Shown here one piece after another: positions 38,967 to 48,411 of a DNA stretch of 64,000 nt. Within the stretch, counting starts at the first letter, position 1; each line of letters starts with the position of its first letter. The DNA is from an uncultured Candidatus Nemicrothrix sp. (GTDB lineage: Bacteria; Actinomycetota; Acidimicrobiia; Acidimicrobiales; UBA8592), in contig CAJWRY010000002.1 in the NCBI GenBank assembly GCA_913046155.1, positions 1 to 64,000 on the forward strand, given 5' to 3'. A model generated the notes under the pieces. That model ran no database searches. It worked only from the letters and a program-made list of their open reading frames with translations, and had not been told where the DNA came from. A program made the translations under genes and the position numbers.

Positions 38967-39143
38967 TGAGACATATTTTTCAATGAAATTGCTAAAAAGG
39001 TATTGAAGTCCAACTTTTGATCGGCAGAATATGAAGGACACTAAGTGGCAATAGAGGTGTGTATCCGCAGCAAAACCGAATAGGATACCCACTGTCCACA
39101 AAGAGTAGCCGCAAGGCCTCAGCAAAATCAGAAAGAAGAAAAA

Positions 39144-39566
39144 GTGGCAGTTAAACTTCGTCTTGTACGAACAGGAAAACGAAAACAACCGACGTACCGC
39201 CTTGTAGCAGCTGACAGTAGGTCGCCAAGGAACGGTCGCTTTATTGAGATCATTGGCACATACGAGCCTCGTCAAGAGCCCTCAAGAATAAATATTGATA
39301 ATGATCGAGCCATCCATTGGCTAAGGAACGGAGCTAAACCGACAGAGCGTGTCGAAAAACTCCTAAGAATATCAGGTGCTTGGGAAGAATTTACTGGAAA
39401 ACCTTTAGAGCCAATCGAGTATAAAACTAAAGAAGAGGCTTCTGTTGAGGAGCCTGTGGTAGAGGATGCTCCTGCTGAAGAAGTTGAGGAGCCTGTGGCA
39501 GAGGATGCTCCTGCTGAAGAAGTTGAAGAGACTGTGGCAGAGGAAGAAGAAAGTGAGAAATCGTGA
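39144..39566 (+). CDS. rpsP: 30S ribosomal protein S16 with acidic C-terminal repeat tail
   Basis: MAVKLRLVRTGKRKQPTYRLVAADSRSPRNGRFIEIIGTYEP. Confidence 0.96.
   Translation: MAVKLRLVRTGKRKQPTYRLVAADSRSPRNGRFIEIIGTYEPRQEPSRINIDNDRAIHWLRNGAKPTERVEKLLRISGAWEEFTGKPLEPIEYKTKEEASVEEPVVEDAPAEEVEEPVAEDAPAEEVEETVAEEEESEKS
39444..39548 (+). repeat. 39-bp tandem repeat (about 2.7 copies) encoding VEEPVxEDAPAEE in the S16 tail
   Basis: GTTGAGGAGCCTGTGG(T/C)AGAGGATGCTCCTGCTGAAGAA at 39444 and 39483; diverged partial copy from 39522. Confidence 0.85.
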
Positions 39567-39823
39567 CCGATGAGAATCAAAAAGTCTCTCACGCCCTCTC
39601 TACACTAGAACATATAGTGAAATCTGTTGTTGAGAAACCGGATGAGGTGCAAATAGACATTCAAGCTGGTGATAATGAGACAACCCTTGCAGTGAAAGTC
39701 GGTGATGGTGACATGGGAAGAGTCATTGGCAGGCGAGGTCGAATCGCAAACGCTATAAGGACCGTAACTAGGGCAGCTGCAGTGAGAGATGGTGTGGCTG
39801 TGTCCGTTGAATTCGTTGACTAG
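39563..39823 (+). CDS. khpA: KH-domain RNA-binding protein (KhpA)
   Basis: VGDGDMGRVIGRRGRIANAIRTVTRAAAV; between rpsP and rimM. Confidence 0.92.
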   Translation: MTDENQKVSHALSTLEHIVKSVVEKPDEVQIDIQAGDNETTLAVKVGDGDMGRVIGRRGRIANAIRTVTRAAAVRDGVAVSVEFVD

Positions 39824-39896
39824 TCAGAGGAACTGGCCTAATTCCAAATTCGCATATTTGCAACAAGATAGACGATCAAAGAATCTGAAATGAAGC

Positions 39897-40385
39897 ATGG
39901 ATAGCGATCAACTTTTAGAAATAGGAAGAATTGGGAAACCACACGGTTTGCGCGGAGAGTTGATAGTAGCTTTGACATCAAATGTGGACGAGCGAATAAA
40001 AGTGGGTGCCGAAGTGTACTTAACGTCTAAGAAAAAATACGTAATCATAGGCTCAAAGCCATATAAAAAAAACTTCCTAGTTTCTTTAGGCGGAATTACA
40101 AGTCGCACAGAAGCTGAAAACCTAGCTGGAGAACTATTGCTTGCGAAACCGCTGGAAGACCCGAACATCAAATGGGCTCATGACCTGATAGGAAATCTAG
40201 TCATTGACAATGAAGGGAACCAACGCGGTTTGATAGTTGAAATTCACGCTAACCCTGCCAGCGATCTACTGGTTCTAGAAGACGAAACTTTAATCCCTGT
40301 AGTTTTTCTCAAGGATATTAAGGATAACAAGGTCTTCGTTGATACCCCGAAAGGTATATTCCAAGATAGTCAATCATGCGAATAG
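39897..40385 (+). CDS. rimM: Ribosome maturation factor RimM
   Basis: EIGRIGKPHGLRGELIVAL...IKWAHDLIGNLVIDNEGNQRG. Confidence 0.92.
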   Translation: MDSDQLLEIGRIGKPHGLRGELIVALTSNVDERIKVGAEVYLTSKKKYVIIGSKPYKKNFLVSLGGITSRTEAENLAGELLLAKPLEDPNIKWAHDLIGNLVIDNEGNQRGLIVEIHANPASDLLVLEDETLIPVVFLKDIKDNKVFVDTPKGIFQDSQSCE

Positions 40386-41095
40386 ATATTCTGACAATTT
40401 TTCCCTCTCTAATAAATAGTTTCGTTAACGAATCGCTAATCGGGAAAGCACAAGAAAGTGGAACGCTGGAAATTTCCGCCCTTGACATTAGAGAGGGCGC
40501 ATCTGGCGTTCATAAGGCTGTTGATGACACTCCATTTGGAGGTGGCCCTGGGATGGTTCTAAAACCTGACCCAATTTTCAACGTCGTAGAGAACAAAAAC
40601 CCTCCGCGCCCTCTTTACCTCCTCAGCCCAGCAGGCGAGCCCTTTAGTCACTCAAAGGCAAAGGAACTATCAAAATTAGATGGATTCTCACTTCTCTGCG
40701 GACGGTATGAAGGTGTTGATCAGCGCGTTCGAGACCATCTAATTGACGGAGAGATATCGTTAGGAGATTTTGTGCTTGCTGGAGGAGAAATCGCTGCTCT
40801 GGCTGTTGTTGAGACCGTCACACGTCTGATACCAGGCGTAATGGGCAATATAGAATCTGCAGCTTCAGAATCATTCACTCAGGGGTTATTGGAATACCCA
40901 CAATATACAAGGCCATGGGATTTTGAAGGTCTTACCCCACCGGACATACTCCGAAGTGGTAACCATGAAGAAATAGAACTCTGGAGAAAAGCTAAAGCTC
41001 TTGAAATCACACTTTCAAACCGGCCCGACCTCATCGAAAAGAGAGGCGGATTGACAGATCAAGAACAAAGCCTACTAGAAAGAAAATTCACGTAA
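40376..41095 (+). CDS. trmD: tRNA (guanine37-N1)-methyltransferase TrmD
   Basis: MRIDILTIFPSLINSF; FGGGPGMVLKPDP; LLCGRYEGVDQRV; SLGDFVLAGGE. Confidence 0.97.
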   Translation: MRIDILTIFPSLINSFVNESLIGKAQESGTLEISALDIREGASGVHKAVDDTPFGGGPGMVLKPDPIFNVVENKNPPRPLYLLSPAGEPFSHSKAKELSKLDGFSLLCGRYEGVDQRVRDHLIDGEISLGDFVLAGGEIAALAVVETVTRLIPGVMGNIESAASESFTQGLLEYPQYTRPWDFEGLTPPDILRSGNHEEIELWRKAKALEITLSNRPDLIEKRGGLTDQEQSLLERKFT

Positions 41096-41196
41096 TTAAA
41101 TTTTCTAATCAATTTAGATAGCTTTGATTGCTGTCCGGAGGATTTGTCCGTATCCTTACATGGTTGACAACCAACAAATAACGCACAAGGGTTATC

Positions 41197-41541
41197 ATGA
41201 AACTCACAGACGAAATAGACAAAGCCAGTCTTAAAGAAGACATCCCCGAATTCTCTCCGGGAGATACCGTCAAAGTACACGTACGAGTCGTTGAAGGAAA
41301 TCGCGAACGAACACAGATATTCGAAGGTGCAGTAATCGGTAGACAAGGCGGGGGGATCGGAGAAACATTCACAGTGCGAAAAGTTTCTTTCGGCGTTGGT
41401 GTCGAAAGAACATTTCCTATCCACTCACCAATTGTTGAAAAGATAGAAATTGTGAGCAAAGGAGATGTCCGCAGAGCCAAACTTTACTATCAACGGGAAA
41501 GAATTGGTAAACGGGCAAAGATAAAAGAAAAAAGAGACTAA
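41197..41541 (+). CDS. rplS: 50S ribosomal protein L19
   Basis: [56 protein letters not shown]. Confidence 0.97.
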   Translation: MKLTDEIDKASLKEDIPEFSPGDTVKVHVRVVEGNRERTQIFEGAVIGRQGGGIGETFTVRKVSFGVGVERTFPIHSPIVEKIEIVSKGDVRRAKLYYQRERIGKRAKIKEKRD

Positions 41542-41551
41542 TTGCCCTGAC

Positions 41552-41755
41552 CTAATTTACAGGTGGGCGGTTTCCCCGGTTATTCCAACATCCCTTATGC
41601 CAATGTCTCCTCAAATCTGGAGCCAACCTTGGCACTGCGACAACATGACCAACCCCTCTTGCAATTTCTCTTCCGCAACCCGGGCAAACATAAAGTTTTA
41701 CAGCTTCATACGGTTGCACGAATCTTGTTTCGACAGAATCCTCTGACCAATCCAT
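41552..41755 (-). CDS. Small zinc-ribbon-like protein (67 aa)
   Basis: MDWSEDSVETRFVQPYEAVKLYVCPGCGREIARGVGHVVAVPRLAPDLRRHWHKGCWNNRG; ATG 41755 preferred over 41821. Confidence 0.7.
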   Translation of the reverse strand: MDWSEDSVETRFVQPYEAVKLYVCPGCGREIARGVGHVVAVPRLAPDLRRHWHKGCWNNRGNRPPVN

Positions 41756-41757
41756 CG

Positions 41758-41868
41758 CTAACCTAACAATGCCCAGATAACCAAAGCAATGAGAAGGGCA
41801 AGACCAAAACCTACAAACCAATAGTCAAATTTTGATTTTCGATAGCTTCGAGTCGGATTAAATCCCAT
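41758..41868 (-). CDS. 36-aa single-TM small membrane protein
   Basis: Manual translation MGFNPTRSYRKSKFDYWFVGFGLALLIALVIWALLG*; stop 2 nt before the ATG of the zinc-ribbon gene. Confidence 0.6.
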   Translation of the reverse strand: MGFNPTRSYRKSKFDYWFVGFGLALLIALVIWALLG

Positions 41869-41888
41869 ATAACTAGTATTGTTCTTCT

Positions 41889-42671
41889 ATGGAAGAAATA
41901 CTCGTAAATCAGAATGGAAATATAGCTACCGTCACCATAAATCGACCTGAGGTCAAAAACGCAGTCACGTCAAAAATGTGGGATGACCTAACTGCCACTT
42001 TTACTGAATTAGGGTACGACGACAGTGTTAGAGCTGTAATAGTAACTGGAGCAGGCGATGACTTTTGCTCAGGCGCAGACGTAAGCGCAATGGGCAGAGA
42101 TGAGAACGAAGTCAAATTGCATCAACTAGAAGCCATGAGAAAAGTGGGGGATTGCTGTCTGTCTTTGTTCAATATGCCAAAAGTAACTATCGCAAGAGTC
42201 CCAGGCATAGCAGTCGGAGCCGGAATGAATATGGCGTTATGTTGCGACCTACTGGTAGCTTCAGAAAATGCCCGTTTCAGCGAAATATTTGCCAAAAGAG
42301 GGCTTTCCGTTGACTTTGGTGGCTCTTATCTTCTTCCCAGAATAGTTGGCCTCCAAAAAGCAAAAGAGCTAGTTCTGCTTGCTGATGTGATCTCAGCGTC
42401 CGAAGCTAACAGGATGGGGTTTGTAAATTATGTCGTAGATCCTAAAGAGCTCGATGCAAAAGTAAACGAGATCGCAGAAAAAGCCGCAGCAGGACCTCCA
42501 AGAGCACTTGCCATGAGCAAAGCGCTCCTCAACAGATCCTTCTCAAATTCGCTGACCGATGCATTAGACCAAGAAGGGACAGCCCAAACCTTCAACTTTA
42601 CGACAAAAGATATTACAGAAGCTATGAGAGCATTCAAAGAGAAACGAACTCCAGATTTCAAAGGCTGGTAA
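41889..42671 (+). CDS. Enoyl-CoA hydratase/isomerase family protein
   Basis: GDDFCSGADVSAMG...GIAVGAGMNMALCCDLLVASENARFSEIFAKRGLSVDFGGSYLLPRIVG. Confidence 0.92.
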   Translation: MEEILVNQNGNIATVTINRPEVKNAVTSKMWDDLTATFTELGYDDSVRAVIVTGAGDDFCSGADVSAMGRDENEVKLHQLEAMRKVGDCCLSLFNMPKVTIARVPGIAVGAGMNMALCCDLLVASENARFSEIFAKRGLSVDFGGSYLLPRIVGLQKAKELVLLADVISASEANRMGFVNYVVDPKELDAKVNEIAEKAAAGPPRALAMSKALLNRSFSNSLTDALDQEGTAQTFNFTTKDITEAMRAFKEKRTPDFKGW

Positions 42672-43039
42672 TGCCACGAATCTCTCTACGGTATAAACAA
42701 ATAATTCTCGCCATCGTCTTACTGATGACATCCGTATCCTGCGGAGTTAGCGCTTCTCCTGAGGTTCAGCCAGATGAGAACGGCTCAGTCGATCCAGAAC
42801 TCATACTGGGAAGAGAAATATGGGGGATCCACTGCTCCTCTTGTCATGGGGCCTCGGGTCAGGGGGGTAGAGGAAAAAAACTCAACAACGGCGATTTAGC
42901 TATAAATTACCCCGACCAAACGTCACTTATCTCGGTCATCCAGAACGGCAAAGGGCAAGGGATGCCAGCTTTTTCATCAAAGCTAACCATTGACGAAACT
43001 AAAGCAGTAATCAACTACATATTAGATGTCTTAAATTAG
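42671..43039 (+). CDS. Class I c-type cytochrome (lipoprotein-like signal, one CxxCH)
   Basis: LLMTSVSCGVSAS lipobox-like; CSSCHGASGQGGRGKKL heme site, distal Met in GMPAFSSKL. Confidence 0.88.
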   Translation: MPRISLRYKQIILAIVLLMTSVSCGVSASPEVQPDENGSVDPELILGREIWGIHCSSCHGASGQGGRGKKLNNGDLAINYPDQTSLISVIQNGKGQGMPAFSSKLTIDETKAVINYILDVLN

Positions 43040-43087
43040 CAAAAACTAATAGCTTCAATCTCTCAAAAATTCTAGTAATCTGAAGAT

Positions 43088-43966
43088 ATGAGCTGGGAAT
43101 TGTCAAACTTTGTTCAATCCTTAACGTCCGTTTCCGATTCAACTGCCTCGGTCTATAAAAGAGATCTAAAATCTTTCATAGAGTGGTGTAACAGCCAGAA
43201 ACTAACTGCTCCATCAGAAGTGAGCAGAAGAAACCTCAGATATTACCTTGCTTGGCTTCAAGAAAATGATTACTCAAGGAGAACAATTTCCAGAAAAGCA
43301 TCTTCACTTCGGAGATATTTTAAATGGGCTCAACATAAATCTCTAATAGATTCCAATCCAACGGTTAACCTCCAGACACAGGGTGGTAAATCAAAACTCC
43401 CAAGAGTTTTAAAGAAACAGGAATTACAGGTTCTCCTAGACAACCCAAGACCAGCAACCTTAAATGACGGTATCAGGAAGTTCAGAGATGACGCGATACT
43501 CGAACTTTTATACGGGAGTGGACTAAGGGTAAGCGAACTTTGTAATCTCAAATTCAACCAAATTGATTCCAAAAGGCAACTCTTACGAATAGAGGGGAAG
43601 GGAAGAAAAGAGCGATTAGTCCCGCTATCTAGAAAGTCAATTCAGTGTCTCGAATTATGGTTAAAGAATGGGAGGCCAGAAATGATAGGTACCGAGGAGA
43701 ACCACGACTTTGTATTCGTGAACATGCGATGTAAGCAAATAACCCCTAGGGATGTGCGACGGTTACTTGACCGCAGATCCTCAGTCCCAGTGAATCCTCA
43801 CGCTTTGAGACATACCTTTGCAACACATCTTCTTGACGGGGGTGCAGATTTGCGTGAAGTCCAAGAACTTCTCGGTCACTCGGATCTTAGCTCAACCCAA
43901 ATCTACACTCATGTAAGTAAAGATAGATTAAAGGCCGTACATAAACGAACCCATCCCAGAGGATAA
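43088..43966 (+). CDS. xerC: Tyrosine recombinase XerC
   Basis: ELLYGSGLRVSELCNL; HALRHTFATHLLDGGADLREVQELLGHSDLSSTQIYTHVS. Confidence 0.93.
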   Translation: MSWELSNFVQSLTSVSDSTASVYKRDLKSFIEWCNSQKLTAPSEVSRRNLRYYLAWLQENDYSRRTISRKASSLRRYFKWAQHKSLIDSNPTVNLQTQGGKSKLPRVLKKQELQVLLDNPRPATLNDGIRKFRDDAILELLYGSGLRVSELCNLKFNQIDSKRQLLRIEGKGRKERLVPLSRKSIQCLELWLKNGRPEMIGTEENHDFVFVNMRCKQITPRDVRRLLDRRSSVPVNPHALRHTFATHLLDGGADLREVQELLGHSDLSSTQIYTHVSKDRLKAVHKRTHPRG

Positions 43967-44010
43967 GCCTAAAGCTTGCAAAAGCAGGTGTAACTTCAAT
44001 ATCTAATTGT

Positions 44011-44016
44011 TAGAAT
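44011..44016 (+). promoter_or_regulatory. Candidate -10 box (TAGAAT) for rpsB
   Basis: TAGAAT about 95 nt upstream of rpsB; no clear -35. Confidence 0.35.
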
Positions 44017-44022
44017 CTGATG

Positions 44023-44106
44023 TGCTTGAGATTCAAGCAAATTTCACCTGAATAACTCCACGGTCGCCTAGGCGTATATTCAGGAATCGTTTAACCGTGG
44101 TAGGAG
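44023..44106 (+). promoter_or_regulatory. Candidate structured rpsB leader RNA (hairpin plus pseudoknot-type interleaved helices abutting SD)
   Basis: TGCTTG-AGATT-CAAGCA hairpin (44023-44039); CCTGAATA 44047-44054 with TATTCAGG 44077-44084; CCACGGT 44058-44064 with ACCGTGG 44094-44100; SD TAGGAG 44101-44106. Confidence 0.6.
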
Positions 44107-44110
44107 AAAA

Positions 44111-44980
44111 ATGTCACCAGTTGTTACTATGAGCCAGTTGCTCAAGGCAGGAGTCCATTTTGGTCACCAAACGAGACGATGGAACCCCAAAATGCAGCGC
44201 TTTATACATGGAGAGCGAAACGGGATCTATCTCATAGATCTAAACCAAACACTTGAGAGAATCGCTGATGCTTACAGTTATGTCAGAGATACGGTAGCTG
44301 AGGGCGGTATGGTGCTTTTCGTAGGCACGAAAAAACAAACCCAAGATGCTGTGAAGTCCTTTGCACAAGGCTGCGGCCAGCCTTATGTTAACCAAAGGTG
44401 GCTCGGAGGAATGCTTACGAACTTTGAGACCATGGCAAAACGAGTTGGGAAAATGAAGGAATACCAGCGAATGCGAGACTCAGGCGAGTTTGATGAAATG
44501 CCAAAGAAAGAGGCTTTAATGCTATCCCGAGAGTTAGCGAAATTAGAGAGAAACCTCAGTGGAATTAGCATGCTTAAAGAGCGGCCACAAGTAGTATTCG
44601 TACTAGATACCAAAAAAGAACACATTGCAGTAACGGAAGCTAACAAGTTAGGTATTCCTGTAATCGCAGTTGTTGACACCAATTGTGACCCTGATGTTAT
44701 AGATTTCGTTATTCCTGGAAATGATGACGCAATTAGGTCAGGCGAGCTGATGTGCCGTGTTATCTCGGAAGCAGTTGAAGAAGGGCAACTAATCCGATCA
44801 AAGAAATATGGATCGCAATCAACCCCCAAAGAAGAACCAGCCGAACCAGTTGAACAAGAAGAAGCCCAAAAGAAAGCGACTGCAGATTTTCAAGAAAGAG
44901 AAAAGAAGGTCGCCGAAGAAATTGCCACAAAACCTGAAACAGCAATAGAAGACCTTAACCCAGAACCGGAGGAAATATAA
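44111..44980 (+). CDS. rpsB: 30S ribosomal protein S2
   Basis: [38 protein letters not shown]. Confidence 0.97.
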   Translation: MSPVVTMSQLLKAGVHFGHQTRRWNPKMQRFIHGERNGIYLIDLNQTLERIADAYSYVRDTVAEGGMVLFVGTKKQTQDAVKSFAQGCGQPYVNQRWLGGMLTNFETMAKRVGKMKEYQRMRDSGEFDEMPKKEALMLSRELAKLERNLSGISMLKERPQVVFVLDTKKEHIAVTEANKLGIPVIAVVDTNCDPDVIDFVIPGNDDAIRSGELMCRVISEAVEEGQLIRSKKYGSQSTPKEEPAEPVEQEEAQKKATADFQEREKKVAEEIATKPETAIEDLNPEPEEI

Positions 44981-45775
44981 ATGCCAGAATTTACCGCAAA
45001 AGATGTGCAAAAACTCCGTCAAGCCTCTGGCGCCGGAATGATGGACGCAAAAAGAGCTTTGGACGAGGCCGCTGGTGATTTCGATGCAGCGTTACAATCG
45101 TTACGCGAAAAGGGAATTGCAAAAGCGGATAGTAGAAGCGATAGAGAGAGTGCAGAAGGAGCGATTGCCGTTGCGCAAAATGAAGCCGCAGTAGCCATAG
45201 TCGAACTTAAATCCGAAACTGATTTTTCCGCAAAAGCCAGCGACTTCTTGTCATTAACTCAAGAACTCGCCGATTTAGTGCTTGCAGAAGGTGAAGATGC
45301 TGTGTCAACCAAAGAAGAGGAAATAGATGATCTTCGCATATCAAAAAAAGAAAATATACAACTTGGCACTGTAAAGCAGATTGTCATTGATGAAGGTTCT
45401 TTAGTTGACGTCTACCTACACACCGATCAGGAAGGACGAGGAATTAACGGTGTTATAGTTCAAGGTAAAGACGTGCCAGCAGAAACTTTGCATGAGGTTG
45501 CGCTTCACATAGCTTTCGCAAAACCATCAGCTCTCTCTCGCGAAGAGGTACCAAGTGAAGATATCGAAAAAGAAAGAGAGAGTGCTCTAGGCGTCACTAA
45601 GGCTGAGGGAAAACCAGAGGCTGCGTGGGAAAAGATCGTTGAAGGGCGAGTCTCAAAATGGCTAAGCGAAAGAGTACTGTTAGAACAAGGAATGTTTGGA
45701 GAAAAAGAAACAGTCGCACAAAAATTGGGAGCCGGCACTATTACTAATTTCGTGCAAGCATACATAGGCGATTGA
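44981..45775 (+). CDS. tsf: Elongation factor Ts
   Basis: FTAKDVQKLRQASGAGMMDAKRALDEAAGDFDAALQSLREKGIAKA. Confidence 0.97.
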   Translation: MPEFTAKDVQKLRQASGAGMMDAKRALDEAAGDFDAALQSLREKGIAKADSRSDRESAEGAIAVAQNEAAVAIVELKSETDFSAKASDFLSLTQELADLVLAEGEDAVSTKEEEIDDLRISKKENIQLGTVKQIVIDEGSLVDVYLHTDQEGRGINGVIVQGKDVPAETLHEVALHIAFAKPSALSREEVPSEDIEKERESALGVTKAEGKPEAAWEKIVEGRVSKWLSERVLLEQGMFGEKETVAQKLGAGTITNFVQAYIGD

Positions 45776-45825
45776 CTAGGATTATGGCTCAAACAATCAA
45801 ATTTCACGAAAAGCATGCACTTTAG

Positions 45826-46593
<768 letters not shown>

Positions 46594-46599
46594 GAACAC

Positions 46600-47169
46600 A
46601 TGAGCGACGATTTATTAGAACTTTTATTTGCTGAAGCAGAAGAAAAGATGGAGAAGTCGGTCGTAAGAACTAAAAGTGAGTTCTCTTCAATAAGAACTGG
46701 TCGTCCAAGTCCTGCTTTAGTGGAGCGGATACAAGTTGAATACTTCGGAAGTGATGTCCCGCTGCAACAACTTGCCAGTTTCTCAGTTCCAGAAGCCCAG
46801 TTACTAGTAATTGCCCCTTTTGACAAAGGGGCAATTGAAGCTATCGAGAGAGCGATAGTCCTCGCTGACCTTGGAGTCAGTCCAGCAAATGACGGTTCAA
46901 TTCTCAGGCTGAACTTTCCTCCGCTCACAGAAGAGAGGCGAAAACAACTCGTAAAAGTGGTCAAAAATCTAGCGGAAGAAGGGAGAGTATCCATTCGAGG
47001 TATCAGACGATCAGCTCGTCAAGAACTGGATACTCTTGATAAAGAGGGAGATGTTTCGTCGGACGATGCTAAGAGAGCATCAGAAAAGATTGATACTTTG
47101 ACACGAGACTTTGAAGGTCAAATAAACGCCGCACTCGAGCAGAAAGAAACTGAACTATTAGAAGTTTAG
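46600..47169 (+). CDS. frr: Ribosome recycling factor
   Basis: FSSIRTGRPSPALVERIQVEYFGSDVPLQQLASFSVPEAQLLVIAPFDKGAIEAIERAI. Confidence 0.97.
   Translation: MSDDLLELLFAEAEEKMEKSVVRTKSEFSSIRTGRPSPALVERIQVEYFGSDVPLQQLASFSVPEAQLLVIAPFDKGAIEAIERAIVLADLGVSPANDGSILRLNFPPLTEERRKQLVKVVKNLAEEGRVSIRGIRRSARQELDTLDKEGDVSSDDAKRASEKIDTLTRDFEGQINAALEQKETELLEV
46809..46836. repeat. Perfect 12-bp inverted repeat within frr
   Basis: AATTGCCCCTTT-TGAC-AAAGGGGCAATT read directly. Confidence 0.9.
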
Positions 47170-47194
47170 ACTATGGTAGATTTCTGGAGATGTT

Positions 47195-48340
47195 ATGACG
47201 GAAGAAGAAAACACAAAGGGACCAGAGGGGGACTCAACAAACCATGGCCTGCCGCATTGGAGCGAGCCAGCTACAGGTCAGTTCCCTAAAGTTGAGATAA
47301 ACAAAAGTGACGGACCTAACGAAGATTGGGAAGCCTTAACCGAAGGCCCCAACTGGGGTCAGGGAGCTGAGCCTGAAAGCTCGGTCAATGAAACGCAACG
47401 CATAGATGTCACGATAGGGGAAGACCCAAAGACAGATGATTTCTTTTCCTACGGGAAGCCACTTGATCTCGCCGAGACTACAGAATCAATCATCTCTGAA
47501 GGGAAAAAATCAAGAAGGTCAGGATTGGGTTCAAGGGAAACGTTGACTCGTATCATCACCGGGCTTGTCCTCGGCGGAATCGTCATCCTTTGTCTTGCAA
47601 TCAGCAAAATAGCAACAGTTGTGCTAATAGCAGTGATGCTTGGTATAGCTTCCACCGAGTTATTTCAGAGCCTCTACAAAGTTGGATGGCAACCTCCCAC
47701 CCTTGTGGGATTGGTAGCTTCCGTAGGAATGCCATTAGCTACGTACTGGAAGGGAGAAGGCGCAATCGGGTTAGTCCTTTTCCTTACATTCCTGACAGGG
47801 GCACTATGGTATTTGCTTGGAATCGGGGGACCGCGCCCTGTTCCCAATCTCGCAGTCTTGACTCTAGGAGTTGTCTATGTGGGTGTCTTGGGTTCCCACG
47901 CAGTTCTATTATTGGATGACCCTAAAGGAAAGGGCCTACTGCTTGCGGCAATCCTCCTGGCAGCTGGATATGACATAGGAGGGTACTTCATCGGACAAGC
48001 CCTCGGACGTTCACCCCTCACAGAAGTCAGTCCGAATAAAACCATTGAAGGTTTATTAGGCGGGACCTTAGCCACAGTTGGCGTTGGGGTGCTACTTGCT
48101 GTATTTGACGTAGGGCCCTTTGATGGTGATCCTTTTGGCTTCTCAAACGCGCTTCTACTGGGAATAGTCGTGGCAGTAATCGCACCCATCGGTGACCTTG
48201 CAGAATCACTCATTAAGCGTGATTTAAAAATAAAAGATATGGGAACAGTTTTGCCTGGACATGGCGGAGTGCTGGATCGTTGCGACACTCTGCTGTTTGT
48301 CATCCCGACAGTCCATTACATGGTTCTTGTTATGTCATAA
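47195..48340 (+). CDS. cdsA: Phosphatidate cytidylyltransferase with N-terminal disordered extension
   Basis: C-terminal DIGGYFIGQALGRSPLTEVSPNKTIEGLLGG and KDMGTVLPGHGGVLDRCDTLLF signature. Confidence 0.94.
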   Translation: MTEEENTKGPEGDSTNHGLPHWSEPATGQFPKVEINKSDGPNEDWEALTEGPNWGQGAEPESSVNETQRIDVTIGEDPKTDDFFSYGKPLDLAETTESIISEGKKSRRSGLGSRETLTRIITGLVLGGIVILCLAISKIATVVLIAVMLGIASTELFQSLYKVGWQPPTLVGLVASVGMPLATYWKGEGAIGLVLFLTFLTGALWYLLGIGGPRPVPNLAVLTLGVVYVGVLGSHAVLLLDDPKGKGLLLAAILLAAGYDIGGYFIGQALGRSPLTEVSPNKTIEGLLGGTLATVGVGVLLAVFDVGPFDGDPFGFSNALLLGIVVAVIAPIGDLAESLIKRDLKIKDMGTVLPGHGGVLDRCDTLLFVIPTVHYMVLVMS

Positions 48341-48411
48341 ATCACTTCAGTGTCTCACATCATCAAGAAGATTAAGACTTACACTTTAAATATGATAGGG
48401 AACGGTAGCTG

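Noticed and set aside
41163-41168. Perfect TTGACA upstream of rplS as a -35 box
   Set aside because: No acceptable -10 at 16-18 bp spacing; the nearest TATCAT is about 23 bp away and overlaps the start codon.
44383-44829. 148-aa minus-strand ORF opposite rpsB
   Set aside because: Ser/Ile-rich shadow ORF antisense to a conserved ribosomal protein gene.
47875-48303. 142-aa minus-strand ORF opposite cdsA
   Set aside because: Shadow ORF, Pro/Ser-rich, no motif.
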